A stretch of 23,881 nucleotides of DNA from an uncultured Thermomicrobia bacterium (GTDB lineage Bacteria; Chloroflexota; Chloroflexia; Thermomicrobiales; JALYUS01): contig CALBSO010000067.1 in NCBI GenBank assembly GCA_937968015.1, forward strand, positions 1-23,881. The letters run 5' to 3'. Both the position numbers and the translations under genes were made by a program. This document shows positions 7,996 to 13,776 of the stretch, one piece after another. Below the pieces are notes generated by a model that worked only from the letters and a program-made list of their open reading frames with translations, had not been told where the DNA came from and searched no databases. Positions within the stretch are counted from its first letter, which is position 1. Every line of letters begins with the position of its first letter.

Positions 7996-8046
7996 TTGAC
8001 AAATATGTCAATCATCGGTATCCTCGTAGCAGGAGGATACCGATGA
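7996..8046 (+). promoter_or_regulatory. Promoter with two overlapping operator-like dyads for the NTase/XRE operon
   Basis: A strong sigma-70 promoter: TTGACA (7996-8001), 17-base spacer, TATCCT (8019-8024). The -35 box forms half of a dyad, TTGACA-AATA-TGTCAA (7996-8011). A second, 13-bp perfect dyad has arms TCATCGGTATCCT (8012-8024) and AGGATACCGATGA (8034-8046), which cover the -10, the predicted start site, the ribosome site AGGAGG (8031-8036) and the ATG. This layout fits autorepression by the downstream XRE protein, as in toxin-antitoxin operons. Confidence 0.78.
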
Positions 8047-8630
8047 CGAAACCCGTGTCGTCCCGTCTGCCACTCTTTACGCAGAACGGGGTTTTACCAA
8101 CCGGAGATTATTCGTTGACTTTGGCCCAACTTAAGACTTCCATGCTTGTTACGGGGCCACCGAATCGCTCGGCTACTTGGGACGAATCATGGCGGTCTGC
8201 GTTGGTGGACAATCTTACGTCGGTTGTTCACAATCTATGGCTTGCCAACATCGACGAAATCTATGTAGATGGGTCATTTGTGGAGAGCAAGGATCACCCA
8301 AACGACATCGACGGCTACTTCATTTGTGGTGGGTTAGACCTGTTCAATGGCGAACTGGAGAAGCGTCTGAACCAACACAACATCCATAAGTGCTGGACAT
8401 GGGACCCAGCGAAGTTACAAGTAGACGCGAACTCCCAAAAGCGTCATTACCCGATGTGGAACATTTACCATGTCGAAATGTTCCCGGAATACGGTCAATA
8501 CAGCGCCATTCTGGATCGATTCGGAAACAGGCAGAAGTTTCCTGCGGCGTTTCGTACATGCCGCGACACGTACACCCCCAAGGGTATCGTTCGTATCGTC
8601 CGGGATCAAGCGAAGGGAAGTAAGCAATGA
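8043..8630 (+). CDS. Nucleotidyltransferase-fold protein, DUF6932-like (transposon cargo, toxin candidate)
   Basis: Protein of 195 residues with a minimal nucleotidyltransferase signature: GS at residues 77-78 in YVDGSFVESK, followed by Asp88 and Asp90 in PNDIDGYF, the G-S-x(n)-D-x-D pattern that binds metal and nucleotide. The N-terminal phrase NGVLPTGDYSLTLAQL and WDESWR resemble the DUF6932 family, usually found next to an XRE regulator. The ATG is preceded by AGGAGG and lies within an operator dyad. Its stop overlaps the regulator start by ATGA, showing tight coupling. It may nucleotidylate a target, as MNT-type enzymes in toxin-antitoxin pairs do, with either partner being the toxin. Family name is from memory; the NTase motif is seen directly. 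Confidence 0.75.
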   Translation: MTKPVSSRLPLFTQNGVLPTGDYSLTLAQLKTSMLVTGPPNRSATWDESWRSALVDNLTSVVHNLWLANIDEIYVDGSFVESKDHPNDIDGYFICGGLDLFNGELEKRLNQHNIHKCWTWDPAKLQVDANSQKRHYPMWNIYHVEMFPEYGQYSAILDRFGNRQKFPAAFRTCRDTYTPKGIVRIVRDQAKGSKQ

Positions 8631-9085
8631 TCCGCAGCAAAGGTGAATACGAAGCGGCCTTACAACGCTTGGCAGAAGATGAGCAGAACATGGCTGCGGA
8701 AGAGGATGCGCTTCGAGCGAGTGGCCTGACTGATGAGCAGGTGGAGCGAGGAATGCAGCCCTTGCGGGGCTTTCACCTGCAATTGCGCGATGACATTGAT
8801 TGGTATGATCGGGCCAAGAGAGGGGACATCGGTATCTTCCATAGCCTTACCGCACTCGGCAGGGGCCTCATTGCCTTGCGGATTGCCCGTGATCTCACAC
8901 AGGCCGAACTCGCGCGGCGTCTTGGAGTAGATGAATCGCAAGTGTCACGCGATGAGCGTAATGAATATCACGGCATTACTCTTGAGCGAGCACAGCGTGT
9001 CATTGATGCATTGCGGTGGCAGCAATCTACCCAATTCACCGAAGAGCATACTTCGGCGGATGAACGCACTCTGGCAAAAGTATAG
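8627..9085 (+). CDS. XRE-family helix-turn-helix regulator (transposon cargo, antitoxin candidate)
   Basis: DNA-binding protein of 152 residues. The N-terminal half (1-60) is charged and helical, probably coiled-coil. The C-terminal half holds an XRE helix-turn-helix at about residues 78-130: ALRIARDLTQAELARRLG, then the recognition helix VDESQVSRDERNEYHGIT. It overlaps the upstream NTase gene by 4 bases (ATGA) and should bind the two dyads over the shared promoter at 7996-8046. The helix-turn-helix at the C-terminal end rather than the N-terminus is as in HigA-like and DUF6932-partner regulators. It likely represses the pair and may neutralise the NTase. A 20-bp-arm hairpin follows 16 bases after the stop. 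Confidence 0.85.
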   Translation: MIRSKGEYEAALQRLAEDEQNMAAEEDALRASGLTDEQVERGMQPLRGFHLQLRDDIDWYDRAKRGDIGIFHSLTALGRGLIALRIARDLTQAELARRLGVDESQVSRDERNEYHGITLERAQRVIDALRWQQSTQFTEEHTSADERTLAKV

Positions 9086-9101
9086 GCGCGTACCGAGAAG
9101 T

Positions 9102-9144
9102 CGAAACGAAGGCCGGGTGATCGAATCACCCGGCCTTCGTTTCG
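9102..9144. terminator. Perfect 20-bp-arm hairpin, probably a bidirectional terminator
   Basis: Arms at 9102-9121 and 9125-9144 are perfect reverse complements around a 3-base CGA loop; outer GTACCG and CGGTAC extend the symmetry. It sits between convergent genes, 16 bases after the XRE stop. The transposase stop and its last six codons lie inside the hairpin. There is no long U-run on either side, so termination may rely on the stem or on blocking readthrough. Confidence 0.8.
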
Positions 9145-10079
9145 CGGTACTGCAATCTCTTCCCCGCCGTCTGCTGTATCGCAAGCACGGTGCGCTCCCC
9201 ATCCGTAATGTCGCGAGAGTTGTAGCGAAAATCGAATTCTCCCGTGTACCGATGCAGGTGCGTTGCCGAGACGTGATGGTGCGTCCCGTCAAGGCTCCGC
9301 TTGAATTGCGAGAAAAACCCTTCCGCCGTGTTCGTGTGGGCATCACCGCGCACGTATTCGCCCGTGCCGTGGTCTACGACCTCATGGGCCGCGAACATCT
9401 TGCCCGGCTCCGTGTAGACCTGAAAGGCATCGGTCATCAGCGTGGCATCGGGTGAGACGTTGCCCTGTAGGACTTCCTTGATATTCTTCCCGTTGACGTT
9501 TGTGACGACGCGGGAACGCACCTTGCCGCCGCGCTCTACCAATGAGACAACAGGCGTCTTGTTCGCCGCGCCGCGTCCGCGCTTGCCGTGCGCCTTGCCG
9601 CCGATGTAGGTTTCGTCCGCCTCAACGGTTCCTTCGAGCGGCTTTTCGAAGGATTCGTGAGCCATCGCGTAGCGGATACGGTGCGCCATGAACCATGCCG
9701 AGCGATCCGCGATGCCGAGCGTCCGATGCAACTCCATCGCGCTCACGCCGTTCTTGCCCGCACACATCAGGTGAATACCCAAGAGCCATTTCGAGAGCGG
9801 AATGCGGCTGTCCTCGAAAATCGTGCCGATCAGGACGGAAAACTGCTTGCGGCATTCGTTACATTGCCAGACGCGGCGATTGCTCACCTTGCCCGTGCGC
9901 GTCGTGCGCGGGCCGTCCTTCGGTGCGAGGTAGGTTGCCTCTCCCACGACGCCGCAATGCGGACAGATCGGGCCGTTGGGCCACCGCAACGATTCCACGA
10001 ACACGTACGCTTCGCCCTCATCAGAATATCGCTTGGCGATAGTGCTGAGATTGAGGGTAGTCGGATCGTTCGTTGCCAC
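9126..10079 (-). CDS. IS1595-family (ISXO2-like) transposase
   Basis: Transposase of 317 residues. An N-terminal zinc ribbon has CPHC at about residues 39-42 and CNEC at about 73-76. A helix-turn-helix-like region follows (SAMELHRTLGIADRSAW). The ISXO2-like catalytic domain shows Asp155 in EADETYIGGK, Asp217 in LMTDAFQVY and Asn250 with Glu253 in HTNTAEGFF, matching the DDN/E pattern of the family. No frameshift or stop is present, so it is likely active. The chosen start is GTG 10079, with AGGAAG about 11 bases upstream; TTG 10106 is an alternative that adds nine residues. It is transcribed leftward from a strong promoter in the right terminal repeat. Confidence 0.93.
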   Translation of the reverse strand: MATNDPTTLNLSTIAKRYSDEGEAYVFVESLRWPNGPICPHCGVVGEATYLAPKDGPRTTRTGKVSNRRVWQCNECRKQFSVLIGTIFEDSRIPLSKWLLGIHLMCAGKNGVSAMELHRTLGIADRSAWFMAHRIRYAMAHESFEKPLEGTVEADETYIGGKAHGKRGRGAANKTPVVSLVERGGKVRSRVVTNVNGKNIKEVLQGNVSPDATLMTDAFQVYTEPGKMFAAHEVVDHGTGEYVRGDAHTNTAEGFFSQFKRSLDGTHHHVSATHLHRYTGEFDFRYNSRDITDGERTVLAIQQTAGKRLQYRETKAG

Positions 10080-10123
10080 GGTGTTTCTCGCTTCCTGATG
10101 CGCCAAAGGCTCCGTATAGAACC

Positions 10124-10152
10124 ATTGTACAGCGGGAAGCGTGCTTTGTCAA
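10124..10152 (-). promoter_or_regulatory. Right-end promoter for the transposase
   Basis: On the minus strand, TTGACA (10152-10147), a 17-base spacer and TACAAT (10129-10124) give a near-consensus sigma-70 promoter. The -35 overlaps the innermost bases of the right terminal repeat, so transposase binding at the end could repress its own gene. Confidence 0.85.
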
Positions 10153-10165
10153 GTGCATAGTCACG
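10148..10165 (-). repeat. Right terminal inverted repeat of the transposon
   Basis: Reverse complement of CGTGACTATGCACTTGAC, identical over 18 bases to the left end and pointing inward. Confidence 0.93.
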
Positions 10166-10173
10166 TCGCGGAA
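10166..10173 (+). repeat. Target-site duplication, right copy
   Basis: TCGCGGAA, identical to 6823-6830, directly outside the right terminal repeat. Confidence 0.93.
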
Positions 10174-10185
10174 TCGGTGCGCTGA
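10174..10185 (+). pseudogene. Severed 3' end of the anti-sigma gene
   Basis: Joining 6830 to 10174 gives, in the anti-sigma frame, ...Ile-Ala-Glu-Ser-Val-Arg-stop (TCG GTG CGC TGA). This is the native end of the gene interrupted by the transposon. It is too short to function here. Confidence 0.88.
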
Positions 10186-10192
10186 GGGTTTG

Positions 10193-10243
10193 CCCACCCC
10201 CTGACTCCCTGCCGTATCGGGAAGGGGCGGGGGTGGGTTTATT
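10193..10243 (+). terminator. Native terminator of the sigma/anti-sigma operon
   Basis: CCCACCCCC (10193-10201) pairs perfectly with GGGGGTGGG (10229-10237), with inner TCCC/GGGA pairing, followed by TTTATT. It begins 8 bases after the reconstructed anti-sigma stop, so before the insertion it ended that operon. Confidence 0.75.
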
Positions 10244-10244
10244 C

Positions 10245-10272
10245 GGGAACCGGGATGAGCCGTGCGTTGTAT
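10245..10272 (+). promoter_or_regulatory. Candidate ECF-sigma promoter of the beta-propeller gene
   Basis: GGGAACCG (10245-10252), 11 bases, GCGTTGTAT (10264-10272): identical boxes and spacing to 5297-5324. It lies 42 bases before the ATG at 10314. Confidence 0.68.
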
Positions 10273-10313
10273 CATGGGTAGCAGTAACCGATGCAGCGCA
10301 CCGGAGAACGCCA

Positions 10314-11708
10314 ATGACACAGCGCACGATCTCCCTCACCCGGCCGACGCCGACACACCGTTCAGGCAGTCGCATTTCCGTGCTCGAAGCGATTACGGCG
10401 ATCACGATTGTCGCGGCGCTGCTCGCGGTCGGCGCGCGGGCGGCGGGGCGGCTGCCGAATGAACGCCCCGCCGCGACATCCGAGCGGCCCACCCGCCTGA
10501 TTCAGATGGACGGCGTCTGGGTGGATACCGCCACTAACCCGAAACGCGAGCGATTCTTCTGGGTGCTCGATCCACGTACCGGCGCGGAGACGGGCGAAAC
10601 CCTCCCCTTCCGCCTGCCGGAGAATGCGTATCCGCGCGCCTTCTCCGCCGATGGTCGCACCCTTGCGTACGTGGACTACCATCCGTCATTGACACCGCCT
10701 GCCATCTCCGTTGTGGATATTGTGACCGGGGCTGTGCGGCGCACGCTGACCTACGACCAACCGACATCTGTCATGCGGCTGAATGCGGACGGGTCACGGC
10801 TGATACTCTACCGCCTGAGCGCGGGCCAGCGCCCGCCCTTCACACTCCTCACCGTGGATGTCGCGTCCGGCGCGACGCTCAGCACCGTTACACTCCAATC
10901 AACGGGCGACGAGTGGCCGACCCTGACGCCCGACCTGCGGACGGCATATCTGCTGAACACCCACAACACGGGCTCGTGGCCGAACATCACGAGCGGCGAC
11001 GTCACGCTGGACCTGTTCGATACCACGACCGGTGCGCGACGGATCATTCCGCTCCCATTCGTCCACGCGGGCGTCTTCCCGGAGGACCGCACGATCAGGG
11101 GCGAGCCGGTGATCCGCTCGTTCTCGCCCGGCATCGTCGCCAGCCCGGACAGCACACGGTTGTATATCGTCCATGCCCGGATGGACGCGATCACGGTCGT
11201 CAATCTGAAAGAGGGGCGCGTCGAGCGGACCGAGAGCATTCACCCCCATGTTTCCGCCGCGCAGCGACTCTTCGGCTGGCTCGCGCCGGAGCGGGTGGCG
11301 GCAAAGGAAGCGTCGGAAAGCACGGACGCACAAGCAACCATCGCGCCGGACGGACGCACGCTCGCCGTCACCGGCACGATGGTCCACCCGCGCGATGACG
11401 ACTCCGATGATGTCACCGATCAGGGTGTCCTGTTCGTGGACCTGCGGACGTTCACGGAAACGGGGCACGTCCTCCAGCAGCAATATCAGGGCTATACACG
11501 CCGCCTGACCGTGCAATGGGGCGCGGACGGACGGCTGCTCTACATTGGCAACATCACCAGTGCAACAACGCCCGACGGTAGCAAGGATGCCTACCAACTC
11601 CGGGTGATGGACGCGCGCAGCCACGCCATCACTGCCACGCAGACCTACATGGCGGACAGCGACGCACCCCGTTATCTGCGCGAGACCTGGTTCGCCCTCC
11701 CGCAGTAG
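10314..11708 (+). CDS. Membrane-anchored beta-propeller-like protein
   Basis: Protein of 464 residues with one N-terminal membrane segment (about 22-45, LEAITAITIVAALLAVGARA) and a large outer domain built of repeated strands such as FSADGRTLAYVD, LNADGSRLILY, SPDSTRLYIVH, APDGRTLAVTG and GADGRLLYIG. These are WD40/TolB/YVTN-like propeller blades, about six or seven. No catalytic motif is seen, so it is probably a binding or sensing scaffold at the outer membrane face. The start is ATG 10314, with GGAG at 10302-10305. It carries the same ECF promoter motif as the sigma operon and was originally its immediate neighbour, so it is a likely regulon member. Exact role unknown. Confidence 0.8.
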   Translation: MTQRTISLTRPTPTHRSGSRISVLEAITAITIVAALLAVGARAAGRLPNERPAATSERPTRLIQMDGVWVDTATNPKRERFFWVLDPRTGAETGETLPFRLPENAYPRAFSADGRTLAYVDYHPSLTPPAISVVDIVTGAVRRTLTYDQPTSVMRLNADGSRLILYRLSAGQRPPFTLLTVDVASGATLSTVTLQSTGDEWPTLTPDLRTAYLLNTHNTGSWPNITSGDVTLDLFDTTTGARRIIPLPFVHAGVFPEDRTIRGEPVIRSFSPGIVASPDSTRLYIVHARMDAITVVNLKEGRVERTESIHPHVSAAQRLFGWLAPERVAAKEASESTDAQATIAPDGRTLAVTGTMVHPRDDDSDDVTDQGVLFVDLRTFTETGHVLQQQYQGYTRRLTVQWGADGRLLYIGNITSATTPDGSKDAYQLRVMDARSHAITATQTYMADSDAPRYLRETWFALPQ

Positions 11709-11871
11709 CGGATAACGAGAGGATTCTCCATCACCACAGGTTACTCGCGACCTCCAGATGTCGCGCTCGAAGCGTGCCCCGGCGCCCGCATTGTGACTGG
11801 ACGTGACGGAGACCGAAGGGGTATCGTACAGGATGATGTACAGTCGCACCAGACAAGAGGACGCCCCCGTA

Positions 11872-12141
11872 ATGCTGACCGACGAGGAAATCAAAGCGTG
11901 GTTCGGGCCGGGCATCGAAGTCATCGTTACCTATCCGATCCGAACGAGGCCATATTACACGGCGCGAGTGCCGGAATTCGGTTTCGAGGCGCGCGGCGAA
12001 ACGCTTGACGAGGCATACGAGAAGATTTCCGACATGATGGCTGCATTGATTGACTCCTTCAAGGAAGGGACGCGACCCCTACCGGATCGTGGCGACTGGC
12101 CGAATCGCCTGCGGAAGCCGCCGCTGGTCAACAGTGGATGA
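11872..12141 (+). CDS. HicB-like small protein (antitoxin candidate)
   Basis: Small protein of 89 residues. The core PYYTARVPEFGFEARGETLDEAYEKISDMMAALID resembles the HicB partial-RNase-H fold (strand, strand, helix) and the common ...GDT-EEA-... signature, split here as FGFEARGETLDEAYEK. No DNA-binding domain is appended. The start is uncertain: ATG 11872 has AGAGG about 11 bases upstream; ATG 11833 and GTG 11803 are in-frame alternatives. Its stop overlaps the start of the DUF4258-like gene, so both are translated together. Instead of a HicA mRNA-interferase partner, it is followed by a DUF4258-like protein, an unusual pairing. Confidence 0.62.
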   Translation: MLTDEEIKAWFGPGIEVIVTYPIRTRPYYTARVPEFGFEARGETLDEAYEKISDMMAALIDSFKEGTRPLPDRGDWPNRLRKPPLVNSG

Positions 12142-12469
12142 CCGAGAGACTATCGCGGCGATCCGCCAAGCGATTGAGGTTGGCGACTTTGAAGTTGACC
12201 GGCGACACTGCGACGCTCATATTTACGATGAAGGGTTCACATTCCGGCAGGCGCTTTCTGTTATCCTTCACGGTCGCATCATCGAAACGGCGGAATCTCG
12301 AAACCGGTGGCTCTTCTGCGACACGGTTCGCGGCCTCAGACGGGATCATCGCTTTCGCGGACAATGGTTGCATGTCTCCGTTGAACGAAACGATGAATCG
12401 GCGGTGATGGTTGTTACGATGTATCGTCCAACGGTGCAAGGATGGCGCACCGGGACGGACCGGAGGTGA
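12134..12469 (+). CDS. DUF4258-like protein (toxin candidate)
   Basis: Protein of 111 residues with the features of DUF4258: an N-terminal helix, then His-rich RRHCDAHIYDEGFTF, the helix ALSVILHGRIIE, a strand WLFCDTV and the closing strands LHVSVERNDESAVMVVTMYRP. DUF4258 proteins are commonly found next to YgiT-like zinc-finger antitoxins and are thought to be RelE/BrnT-type toxins. The start is GTG 12134, which overlaps the upstream stop (TGA 12139-12141). The stop TGA is part of GGAGGTGA, the ribosome site of the next gene, so the three genes are coupled. Toxic activity is family-based inference. Confidence 0.75.
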   Translation: MDDRETIAAIRQAIEVGDFEVDRRHCDAHIYDEGFTFRQALSVILHGRIIETAESRNRWLFCDTVRGLRRDHRFRGQWLHVSVERNDESAVMVVTMYRPTVQGWRTGTDRR

Positions 12470-12473
12470 CGCG

Positions 12474-12791
12474 ATGTTCACCACAGAGATGGTGGAGAAG
12501 CAGATTGTTGGCCCATATGTTGGTAGACCTATTTCAGGCGCCTCGGGCGATCTCGTGGAGGCGATTATCACGGTGGAGTATCGCTTCGACGAATGCACCA
12601 TACGTGTCGAAGGTATCCCCGCCCGTATTGATCGAGAGACCGACCGTGAATATCTTCACGGCTCGGACGCCTTGCGGCTCAACGAACTCGTGAACGAAGT
12701 GGTGGCCGCAGTCCGGGCAAGCAATCGTCTTCGTCGGAAGCCCCTCCCCTACCAACCAAACTTTCGCATCAATGACTTCGCCGCCGCGTGA
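12474..12791 (+). CDS. Small YgiT-like protein lacking zinc-binding cysteines
   Basis: Protein of 105 residues, supported by a perfect ribosome site GGAGGTGA (12462-12469) 4 bases before ATG 12474. The region ITVEYRFDECTIRVEGIPARID and the later helix LRLNELVNEVV resemble YgiT-type antitoxins that follow DUF4258 genes, but both CxxC zinc motifs are absent; only one Cys remains. It may be a metal-free variant antitoxin. The C-terminal tail is basic (RLRRKP). It is the last gene of the three-gene cluster. The identification is weak; the gene itself is well supported. Confidence 0.6.
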   Translation: MFTTEMVEKQIVGPYVGRPISGASGDLVEAIITVEYRFDECTIRVEGIPARIDRETDREYLHGSDALRLNELVNEVVAAVRASNRLRRKPLPYQPNFRINDFAAA

Positions 12792-12990
12792 TCCGCTCCA
12801 TGAGCGTGGCGAGGGTCTCCATCGCTTCCGGTCGCGATGAATTGTGCGCGAACCGCAGTATTTGTCACCAACCGGCGCGGGATCCGGGTGTGTTACCATA
12901 TCCTCAGCGTGCGATGATGGACGCCGCAGCGGCCGCTGCCCATCACACAGTGGCGTGGAGCGTGGAGCGTGGTAGGAGGAGAGCGACGGG

Positions 12991-13332
12991 ATGCCAGTGA
13001 TTCGGTTCAAGCGGGAACATCTCTCTGTTGAGGTGCCCGATGGCGCCAACCTCCGGCAGGTGGCGCTCGACAATGGGATTGAGGTTTATCAGGGCATGGA
13101 CAAGGTCGCGAACTGCCGGGGGCGGGGCCTCTGCGGCACCTGCCGGATGGAGGTCTCGCCGGAGCGTTCCGCCTCGCCCCGCACAAAGGCGGAACTGAGG
13201 CAGATCAAGTTCGGCTCAGACCGTCTCTCCTGCCAGACGCAGATCCACGGTGACTGCACCGTGACGACGAAGATTCAGCCGCCGCAGCATGACCGTGTCA
13301 TCCGGCGCACGCGCGTCGTCACACACGGATAA
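12991..13332 (+). CDS. 2Fe-2S ferredoxin
   Basis: Plant-type 2Fe-2S ferredoxin of 113 residues, a soluble one-electron carrier. The cluster ligands are Cys42, Cys48 and Cys51 (NCRGRGLCGTC) and Cys81 (LSCQTQ). The usual C-x5-C-x2-C...C pattern (C-x4-C in plant ferredoxins) has one extra residue in the first loop, as in adrenodoxin-type proteins. The start is ATG 12991, with AGGAGGAGAG just upstream. It has a basic tail (RVIRRTRVVTHG). No reductase or oxygenase partner is adjacent. A small helical protein follows after 7 bases and may be co-translated. Confidence 0.88.
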   Translation: MPVIRFKREHLSVEVPDGANLRQVALDNGIEVYQGMDKVANCRGRGLCGTCRMEVSPERSASPRTKAELRQIKFGSDRLSCQTQIHGDCTVTTKIQPPQHDRVIRRTRVVTHG

Positions 13333-13339
13333 TGCACCG

Positions 13340-13543
13340 ATGCGCGCGCTCATTCAGCGTGCCTTCCGCCCGTCGCTCCAGATCGCGCGGGAAGTGTTCG
13401 ATCGGCTTCCCGATCCGACTCGGACGCATGCCCGCGCGGCTGTCACGGAGGGCGTCGCCGCGCTCCGCTCCCTCGCCGATGGCGCGACGGACGCCGCCGA
13501 ACGCGCGATTGACCGGATCGGGACGCTGATCAGTCAGCAGTAG
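13340..13543 (+). CDS. Small helical protein of unknown function
   Basis: Possible 67-residue protein starting at ATG 13340, 7 bases after the ferredoxin stop. It is Ala/Arg-rich and predicted helical (ATDAAERAIDRIG), with no recognisable domain or membrane segment. No strong ribosome site is visible, so translation would depend on coupling to the ferredoxin. An in-frame start at 13289 would overlap the ferredoxin. I do not recognise a family. Confidence 0.45.
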   Translation: MRALIQRAFRPSLQIAREVFDRLPDPTRTHARAAVTEGVAALRSLADGATDAAERAIDRIGTLISQQ

Positions 13544-13599
13544 GCAGTAGGACCGATGGATGTCGTCGTGTGTCAGTAGCCGGCGTTCACAAAGAGGAA

Positions 13600-13628
13600 T
13601 TGACAGGCCGGGATGCACTCGGTAGGAT
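13600..13628 (+). promoter_or_regulatory. Sigma-70 promoter of the LysM hydrolase genes
   Basis: TTGACA (13600-13605), 17-base spacer, TAGGAT (13623-13628). The predicted transcript has an untranslated leader of about 140 bases before the GTG at 13777. I looked for a ydaO (c-di-AMP) riboswitch, common before such genes, and could not recognise its conserved core. Confidence 0.75.
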
Positions 13629-13776
13629 ACACGACATAATGTGAGGCTTTGGGGAAGCAAACGCCCTGGCAGCGGGCACGGATGGTTTTATCGCACACAT
13701 CCGGTGTTCGCCGGGACCACGTCCGATTTGGGGAAAACGGGCGGTCACAGGGGCGGATGGGGGAGGAAACGGGAAC

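Larger units (their letters stand above)
6831..10165. mobile_element. IS1595-family transposon with protease and NTase/XRE cargo (3,335 bp)
   Basis: A complete element is bounded by perfect 18-bp inverted repeats (6831-6848 and 10148-10165) and flanked by an 8-bp direct duplication, TCGCGGAA. It encodes an ISXO2-like transposase at the right end, reading leftward, and three rightward cargo genes: a trypsin-like protease, a nucleotidyltransferase-fold protein and an XRE regulator. A long hairpin separates cargo from transposase. The cargo has visibly lower GC at wobble positions than its neighbours, which supports transfer. Some IS1595-family elements are known to carry passenger genes; this cargo set is not one I recognise. 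Precise excision restores the anti-sigma gene. Confidence 0.93.

Noticed and set aside
9086..10165. A smaller insertion sequence made only of the transposase with an end near 9090
   Set aside because: No duplicated target or convincing inverted repeat was found near 9086-9125. The perfect ends and duplication define the larger 6831-10165 unit.
12534..13073. Minus-strand frame containing CPDCGHHF, resembling a zinc-finger protein
   Set aside because: It is antisense to the well-supported 12474-12791 gene, has no start signal near the motif, and extends across the ferredoxin promoter region. Probably coincidence.
13636..13776. Possible ydaO or other riboswitch in the leader of the LysM genes
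   Set aside because: The leader is long enough and contains a CCGG-loop-CCGG hairpin, but the conserved cores of known riboswitches were not recognised. A covariance-model search would decide.
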